25,946 nucleotides of DNA, taken from contig JAITJK010000089.1 in assembly GCA_031278935.1 (NCBI GenBank), forward strand, positions 1 to 25,946, written 5' to 3'. This stretch comes from Spirochaetaceae bacterium (GTDB taxonomy: Bacteria; Spirochaetota; Spirochaetia; Treponematales; Breznakiellaceae). Shown here in pieces: positions 21,533-25,946 of this stretch; position 1 is the stretch's first letter, and every line of letters begins with the position of its first letter. A program made the position numbers and the translations under genes. Under the pieces are notes generated by a model, which was not told the origin of the DNA, did no database searches, and was given only the letters and a program-made list of their open reading frames with translations.

Positions 21533-23245
21533 ATGCAAGAAAACCATACCGCCCCTAGTCCTTGGGCTTTTTTAGATGCCTTCCGGGGTACGGACTTTAC
21601 GGGTATATGGCCCACCCTGCCTGAAATGTTTCGGATAACCGTTTCCCGGTACGGAGAACGGTCTTGTTTCACCATTTACGAGCCGGATCGTATCAGTCTC
21701 ACTTACCGGCAATCTCTGCGGATTATTATGGCCCTGGCCCGGTGGCTATACAGCCAAGGTATTCGCCGGGGAGACGCCGTGGCCGTAAGCGGCAAGAATT
21801 CCCCTGAATGGACCCTAGCGTACCTGGGTATCCTTTTCGCCGGCGCCGTGGTGGTTCCCATCGATTACCAACTGAAAAGCGAGGAAACCGAGTTGCTCCT
21901 GAGGACCGCTAAGGCCAAAATCTTCTTCGTGGACGAAGAAAAATACCCCCTTTTCGTGGCTAATCCTGGTAAGTTGAGCTGTATCGTATCCCTCAAAAAG
22001 GGGATAAGTCCCTGCGTCTACGAATTGGATGGCCCGGAAGCGGACATTCAGGAAGGGACGGAAACGGACCTCGCGGCGATCCTCTTTACCTCAGGGACTA
22101 CGGGGGTACCCAAAGGGGTCATGCTGACCCACCAGAATCTGGTTTCCGATTGTTATCTTGCCCAGGGGAACCTCACCGTACTGTCTACGGATATTTTTTA
22201 CGCCCTTTTGCCCATTCATCACTCCTATACTATGCTGGCGGTGTTCATCATAGCCATATCCACCGGCGCGGAAGTAGTTTTTGGCAAGCGAATGGTTACC
22301 AAAGCCATCTTGAAAGACCTCAAGGAGGCGAAGATCACCATGCTGTTAGGGGTGCCCATGCTCTTTAACAAGCTCCTCGCGGGAATTTTGCGGGGACTCA
22401 AGGGGAAAGGGCCGGTGGTTTATGGTCTTATGATGGTTTTAATGGAGGTTTCCGGGCTGATTAAGAAAGTTTTTAAGGTTAATCTGGGCAAAAAGCTCTT
22501 CGGTATGGTCCTACGCCAGGCTTCCCTTTCCACCTTGCGAATCTGCATCTGCGGGGGAGGGCCCTTAGCCCCTAGGGTGTTTCGCAAATACAATCAGTTG
22601 GGCCTGGATTTTATTCAGGGCTATGGCTTAACCGAAACTTCCCCTATCATCAATCTGAATCCGGTGGAACGGTATAAAGAAACCAGCGTTGGCAAGATCA
22701 TCCCCCAAGTGGATATGAAGGTCCTTAACCCGGACGAGCGAGGGATCGGTGAAATCATCGTGAAAGGCCCCATGGTTATGAAGGGGTATTACCAGTTACC
22801 CCAGGAGACCGCCGCAGCTTTTACCCCGGAGGGCTACTTCAAGACCGGGGATCTCGGCTATCTGGACAGCGAGCAGTACCTGTACCTCACAGGCCGAGCC
22901 AAAAATATGATCGTTACCGAGGGGGGCAAAAACGTCTACCCTGAGGAAATAGAAAATGAGTTCCAGCTTTTTGAAGAAATCGAGCAGATTCTGGTCCGGG
23001 GTTTTGTGCTGGATAAAAAGATGAAGTCCGAAGGCATCGAGGCCTTGGTGTATCCCAGTCCCGAATTTTTCAAGAGTCTTCCGGAGGCCGAGCAAACCAA
23101 AGAGGCCATGCACCGCCGGATAAACCAGATCATCGCCGAAGTGAATCAACGGCTTCTACCCTATCAGCGGATCGAAAAGATGAGCCTCTTAGATGAGCCT
23201 ATGGAAATGACCACTACCAAAAAAATCAAGCGGGACCGGATATAA
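21533..23245 (+). CDS. Long-chain-fatty-acid-CoA ligase-like AMP-binding enzyme
   Basis: 570 residues from the ATG at 21533, chosen because GAGG (21521-21524) lies 8 nt upstream; an in-frame GTG at 21524 is less likely. Adenylation motifs are LFTSGTTGVPKGV (about 184-196), GYGLTETSP (about 365), TGDLGYLD, then LTGRAKNMIVTEGGKNVYPEEIE. The catalytic lysine is in TTTKKIKR at the end. It activates a fatty acid with ATP and transfers it to CoA or another thiol, for phospholipid synthesis or exogenous fatty acid use. The specific chain length is not deducible. Treponemes often carry several paralogues. The gene appears monocistronic. Confidence 0.92.
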   Translation: MQENHTAPSPWAFLDAFRGTDFTGIWPTLPEMFRITVSRYGERSCFTIYEPDRISLTYRQSLRIIMALARWLYSQGIRRGDAVAVSGKNSPEWTLAYLGILFAGAVVVPIDYQLKSEETELLLRTAKAKIFFVDEEKYPLFVANPGKLSCIVSLKKGISPCVYELDGPEADIQEGTETDLAAILFTSGTTGVPKGVMLTHQNLVSDCYLAQGNLTVLSTDIFYALLPIHHSYTMLAVFIIAISTGAEVVFGKRMVTKAILKDLKEAKITMLLGVPMLFNKLLAGILRGLKGKGPVVYGLMMVLMEVSGLIKKVFKVNLGKKLFGMVLRQASLSTLRICICGGGPLAPRVFRKYNQLGLDFIQGYGLTETSPIINLNPVERYKETSVGKIIPQVDMKVLNPDERGIGEIIVKGPMVMKGYYQLPQETAAAFTPEGYFKTGDLGYLDSEQYLYLTGRAKNMIVTEGGKNVYPEEIENEFQLFEEIEQILVRGFVLDKKMKSEGIEALVYPSPEFFKSLPEAEQTKEAMHRRINQIIAEVNQRLLPYQRIEKMSLLDEPMEMTTTKKIKRDRI

Positions 23246-23270
23246 CACCGGGACGGGCATAGCGGTGGGG

Positions 23271-23310
23271 GCCTAGGTAATGCCCAGGGCTGACCGGGCT
23301 GCGTCTAGGC
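23271..23310. terminator. Two-tier hairpin after the acyl-CoA ligase gene
   Basis: GCCTAG (23271-23276) pairs with CTAGGC (23305-23310), and GCCC (23282-23285) with GGGC (23296-23299), with 5-nt internal loops on both sides. It lies 25 nt after the stop and has no T-run, so terminator function is tentative. Confidence 0.35.
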
Positions 23311-23340
23311 ATCCCGCTTTCCTCCAGGGTAAGTGGTATA

Positions 23341-23369
23341 TTGACCTAATAGGGCGCTTCTTTTATGAT
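23341..23369 (+). promoter_or_regulatory. Promoter of the rpmH-rnpA-yidD cluster
   Basis: TTGACC (23341-23346), 17 nt, then TATGAT (23364-23369), each 5 of 6 to consensus. The predicted start is near 23376. The leader includes AAGGAG (23388-23393), 8 nt before the rpmH ATG. Confidence 0.75.
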
Positions 23370-23401
23370 ACAGGTAATAAACGCAGTAAGGAGCTGTTTC
23401 A

Positions 23402-23557
23402 ATGAAACGGACATATCAACCCAGTAAAGTGAAGCGTAACCGAAAATTCGGATTTCGGGCCCGGATGAAAACCCGGGGCGGCCGCCTGATTCTAAAGCGC
23501 CGGCGGGCAAAAGGCCGGATCAAATTGAGTGTCTCCGACGAGAAAAAACCCTATTAG
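23402..23557 (+). CDS. rpmH: 50S ribosomal protein L34
   Basis: 51 residues, highly basic, beginning MKRTYQPSKVKRNRKFGF and continuing ARMKTRGGRLILKRRRAKGR, the typical L34 sequence. The family is usually 44-47 residues; here a short tail ending SVSDEKKPY is added. L34 is a late, small component of the 50S subunit. It has a perfect AAGGAG ribosome binding site and heads the conserved rpmH-rnpA-yidD-yidC cluster commonly found near bacterial origins. Confidence 0.98.
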   Translation: MKRTYQPSKVKRNRKFGFRARMKTRGGRLILKRRRAKGRIKLSVSDEKKPY

Positions 23558-23570
23558 GGAGGATTTGTTC

Positions 23571-23948
23571 TTGGAAGGTGGGCTTTGGGCAGGGAAATCT
23601 AAGGGGTCTTTTCGGTTTCCCCGGGCTGAACGCTTAAAAAAGAGAGCCCATATTCGGGAGGTTTTTCGTAAGGGCCAAGGTCTTGGTTGTTCCGGTGCAA
23701 AGTTGTTTGTGTTGCCCAATGGTTTGTCTCATAACCGGATTGCCTTTACCTTTTCTCGTAAATTTGGTACTGCGGTGGTGCGAAACCGAGCCCGGCGTCT
23801 GGGCCGGGAAGCCTATCGTCATATCGGGTATGCCTTGAAGCCGGGGCATGATGTGGTGCTCTTGGTGTATCCGGGTAAGGATACCCTCAACGAGCGGATG
23901 GACCAGGTAAAACGCTTGTTTTCTAAAGCCGGTTTATATGAAACCTAA
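23571..23948 (+). CDS. rnpA: Ribonuclease P protein component
   Basis: 125 residues if translation starts at the TTG at 23571, which has GGGAGG (23557-23562) 8 nt upstream. A GTG at 23529 is in frame but lies inside rpmH and has no ribosome binding site. The RNase P protein motif is clear: FTFSRKFGTAVVRNRARRLGREAYR, the RNR-type RNA-binding helix. The preceding FRFPRAERLKKRAHIREVF is the usual N-terminal segment. It assists the RNA subunit in trimming tRNA 5' leaders. The stop overlaps yidD by 11 nt. Confidence 0.95.
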   Translation: MEGGLWAGKSKGSFRFPRAERLKKRAHIREVFRKGQGLGCSGAKLFVLPNGLSHNRIAFTFSRKFGTAVVRNRARRLGREAYRHIGYALKPGHDVVLLVYPGKDTLNERMDQVKRLFSKAGLYET

Positions 23949-24192
23949 GTCTTTGAATCCCTTGCACGGGATATCCTGGGGAGGACGGATTCTCGTATTG
24001 TGGGGAATCCGCCTATATCAGGAGGGGATTTCCCCGTATTTCCCCCGGTGTTGCCGGTATGTTCCCAGTTGTTCAAGTTATGCCTATGAAGCGGTCCAAA
24101 GATATGGTATCTGTCGAGGTATGGGGTTGGCCGTTAAACGGCTCCTTAGGTGCCATCCCTTGGGTCCCGGGGGCTATGATCCGGTGCCCTGA
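23938..24192 (+). CDS. yidD: Membrane protein insertion efficiency factor YidD
   Basis: 84 residues with the family core RYVPSCSSYAYEAVQRYG and the ending RCHPLGPGGYDPVP. The three conserved cysteines and an amphipathic N-terminal helix (VLWGIRLYQEGISPYF) are present. YidD is a small inner-membrane-associated protein that helps YidC insert membrane proteins. It overlaps the end of rnpA and lies before yidC, the usual position. Confidence 0.96.
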   Translation: MKPKSLNPLHGISWGGRILVLWGIRLYQEGISPYFPRCCRYVPSCSSYAYEAVQRYGICRGMGLAVKRLLRCHPLGPGGYDPVP

Positions 24193-24221
24193 AACCGGCA
24201 TTTAGAAAAAAATGGAGTTCT

Positions 24222-24252
24222 TTGGACGAGAATCCGCTGGGTTTTCGTCCAA
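24222..24252 (+). terminator. Strong 14-bp hairpin between yidD and yidC
   Basis: TTGGACGAGAATCC (24222-24235) pairs fully with GGGTTTTCGTCCAA (24239-24252), including two G-U pairs, around a GCT loop. No T-run follows directly; TTTTTT appears only about 20 nt later. It may be an attenuator, terminator or RNA-processing site separating yidC expression from the ribosomal gene transcript. Confidence 0.55.
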
Positions 24253-24323
24253 GTCCCATAACAAAAGCGTATTTTTTAGTTTTCTTTATTGTTTATCCTG
24301 CTTAGGCAAAGAAATATGCGGCG

Positions 24324-24329
24324 TATAAA
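24324..24329 (+). promoter_or_regulatory. Possible -10 element for yidC
   Basis: TATAAA lies 26 nt before the yidC ATG in an AT-rich stretch. The -35 region is weak (CTTAGG at 24301-24306). It would give yidC a separate promoter downstream of the hairpin. Confidence 0.35.
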
Positions 24330-24355
24330 GAATAAAAAATTGCTTGAGGAGTTAC

Positions 24356-25946
24356 ATGGAAAAGCGGACGTTGCTTGCGGTAGTGCTTTCAGTTTTCGTT
24401 ATATCAGGGTTTTATGTGGTCCAGGGTATCTTTTTCCCACCTAGTCCCCCCCCGGCGACCACCCAAGCCGCCCCGGAGTCAAAGCCGGAAATTTCTCGGG
24501 AAGAGCCGGTTCTCCGTCCCAGTACCGCCGTTACTGAAGCGGTTGATGAAAGCCCCGTTTCAGAAGAGCGGGTTACCATCGAAACGGAATTACTACGGGT
24601 AACCTTCACCAACGCGGGGGGCGACATGGTTTCGTACAAGCTCAAGGAACATACTGAAGGGGCTGAGTTTGTAGAGATGATTCTGCCCGGGACCGAGGAG
24701 CCCCACGCCTTTACGGTGGCCTTTGGGGATACCACAGCCCAGCCCACAGCGTCCTATTTTACGGTTTCTCGTCCATCGGACTATGCCGTAGCCTTTTCCC
24801 GGGACTTTACCCTGGGAACCGGGGAGCAGGGCGCCTTTCGCTTGATCAAAACCTACACCTTTAAGCCCCGGGAATATATGTTTGAGCTGACCATCCAGTT
24901 GGAGGGTGGTCATACGACGCCGGGCTTTAATTTTTCCGGCGTCGCCTATACCTTGAGTTTCGGGCCCCAGATAGGTCCGTATTTTGAGAAACTGGACCAG
25001 CGCTATGACTACCGCCATTATTATACCTATAGCAACGGCAAACAGAAGCAGGAAAAGGTAAGCGATCAGGCCCCCTTAAGGATTATGACCCGGCCCAGCT
25101 GGGCGGCCATTGCGGGAAAATACTTCACCTTTATTGCCCTGCCCTACATCAACCAGTATGACCTAGAATTTTCCACCCGTGGTGAGCCGGGGATTTCCAG
25201 CGCTTCTCGGTTCTCGGTTATCCGGCCCCCCGTAAACAGCTCCCGGACCGAGGATACGTACCGTTTTTACCTAGGCCCCAAGAACCAGAATTCCCTGGTG
25301 ATCTATAACAACGGCAACAACGACTTCAATCTGCGGGATATGAATCTCCTCAAGGTAGCCAATACCAGCGGATTTCTTGCGCCCTTGGAAATGGTACTCA
25401 AGTGGGTGTTGGCCTTCTTCTACCGGATTATTCCCAATTATGGGGTGGCAATTCTCTTTCTCACTTTTCTGGTGAAAGCGCTCTTGTTCCCTTTGACCAA
25501 AAAAGGTTCCGAAGCCACCTTGCGGATGCAGGTGCTTTCTCCGAAGATCAAGGACATTCAGGCCAAATACAAGGATAATCCCACCAAGATAAACGCTGAG
25601 ATGGCGGAATTGTACAAGAAGGAGGGATATAATCCCCTCGCCGGGTGCCTACCCATGCTGTTGCAGCTTCCGATTTTTATCGCCATGTACAATCTTTTCA
25701 ACAATCATTTTGATCTACGCGGGGCCCTGTTCATTCCCGGCTGGATTCCCGACCTTTCCCTGCCGGAATCAATTTTTTCCTTTGCCCCGTTCCGCCTACC
25801 CCTTTTAGGGTGGAGCGATATTCGTCTGTTACCCTTTATTTATGTTGGTTCCCAGTTGCTTTACGGCAAGATCACCCAGACGCCGGATCAGCAGGGTAAT
25901 GCCCAAATGAAGATGATGCTCTATGTCAGGCCTATCGTGTTCTTTT
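24356..25946 (+). CDS. yidC: Membrane protein insertase YidC (partial, C-terminus off window)
   Basis: About 530 residues are visible. An N-terminal signal-anchor helix (EKRTLLAVVLSVFVISGFYVV) is followed by a Pro-rich linker (about 28-70). The large periplasmic P1 domain (about 72-330) is of the Gram-negative type. The insertase core begins around residue 345 with FLAPLEMVLKWVLAFFYRIIPNYGVAILFLTFLVKALLFPLT. The cytosolic hairpin MQVLSPKIKDIQAKYKD and the segment GCLPMLLQLPIFIAMYNLF follow. YidC folds and inserts inner-membrane proteins, alone or with Sec. GAGGAG lies 4 nt before the ATG. The remaining transmembrane segments are beyond the window. Confidence 0.97.
   Translation, partial: MEKRTLLAVVLSVFVISGFYVVQGIFFPPSPPPATTQAAPESKPEISREEPVLRPSTAVTEAVDESPVSEERVTIETELLRVTFTNAGGDMVSYKLKEHTEGAEFVEMILPGTEEPHAFTVAFGDTTAQPTASYFTVSRPSDYAVAFSRDFTLGTGEQGAFRLIKTYTFKPREYMFELTIQLEGGHTTPGFNFSGVAYTLSFGPQIGPYFEKLDQRYDYRHYYTYSNGKQKQEKVSDQAPLRIMTRPSWAAIAGKYFTFIALPYINQYDLEFSTRGEPGISSASRFSVIRPPVNSSRTEDTYRFYLGPKNQNSLVIYNNGNNDFNLRDMNLLKVANTSGFLAPLEMVLKWVLAFFYRIIPNYGVAILFLTFLVKALLFPLTKKGSEATLRMQVLSPKIKDIQAKYKDNPTKINAEMAELYKKEGYNPLAGCLPMLLQLPIFIAMYNLFNNHFDLRGALFIPGWIPDLSLPESIFSFAPFRLPLLGWSDIRLLPFIYVGSQLLYGKITQTPDQQGNAQMKMMLYVRPIVFF

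Noticed and set aside
21404..21559. Short plus-strand frame before the acyl-CoA ligase (starts MTTVRKPSRE)
   Set aside because: It overlaps the ligase start in another frame, has no ribosome binding site and no family resemblance.

Overview
The window looks like the replication-origin region of a spirochaete, most likely a free-living or gut-associated Treponema relative. This is inferred from protein sequence style and gene order (rbfA-truB-ribF-rpsO-pnp, gyrB beside dnaA, treponemal-type MCP and lipoprotein, DUF4418-ABC locus). The species is not identified. G+C looks close to or slightly above 50 percent by eye. Both ends cut through genes: a decarboxylase on the left and yidC on the right.

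Positions 1-8505, all minus strand: a long co-directional cluster reads rbfA > truB > ribF > rpsO > pnp > dut > lptF > lptG, with overlaps or gaps of only a few bases (48 at most). An ornithine/diaminopimelate-type decarboxylase follows and appears to have its own promoter. The cluster covers ribosome maturation, tRNA modification, FAD synthesis, RNA decay, dUTP removal and the inner-membrane permease of a lipid exporter.

Positions 8558-10972, plus strand: a three-gene, translationally coupled operon encodes a Cys/Met-rich membrane protein (DUF4418), an FtsX/MacB-type permease and its ATPase. It has a good promoter and a dyad over the predicted transcription start. I infer a metal-responsive transport system.

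Positions 11046-14093: small accessory genes. These are a hotdog thioesterase, a zinc-ribbon Nudix hydrolase, a REP-transposase-like gene whose HUH motif is replaced and which is bracketed by a perfect 13-bp inverted repeat, a YjbQ protein and a PHP phosphoesterase.

Positions 14125-18113: gyrB and dnaA diverge from a 207-bp intergenic region. Downstream of dnaA lies a very clear oriC: nine identical 9-mer boxes of a non-canonical type (TGTGCATAA), helically phased and partly arranged in 42-bp iterons, plus a 27-bp palindrome. These are followed by a DnaA-trio-like CTA ladder, an AT-only core, and a mirror-image TAG ladder. dnaN does not follow dnaA; a chemotaxis receptor gene faces the origin instead.

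Positions 18136-25946: a methyl-accepting chemotaxis protein, a probable lipoprotein, a long-chain acyl-CoA synthetase, then the conserved rpmH-rnpA-yidD-yidC cluster with a strong promoter and a 14-bp hairpin before yidC.

A recurring feature is that several promoter-proximal genes (decarboxylase, rbfA, thioesterase, gyrB, dnaA) have a -10-like hexamer only 6-9 nt before an ATG that lacks a Shine-Dalgarno sequence. Genes inside operons mostly have normal ribosome binding sites. This suggests leaderless transcripts. No rRNA, tRNA or CRISPR was seen.
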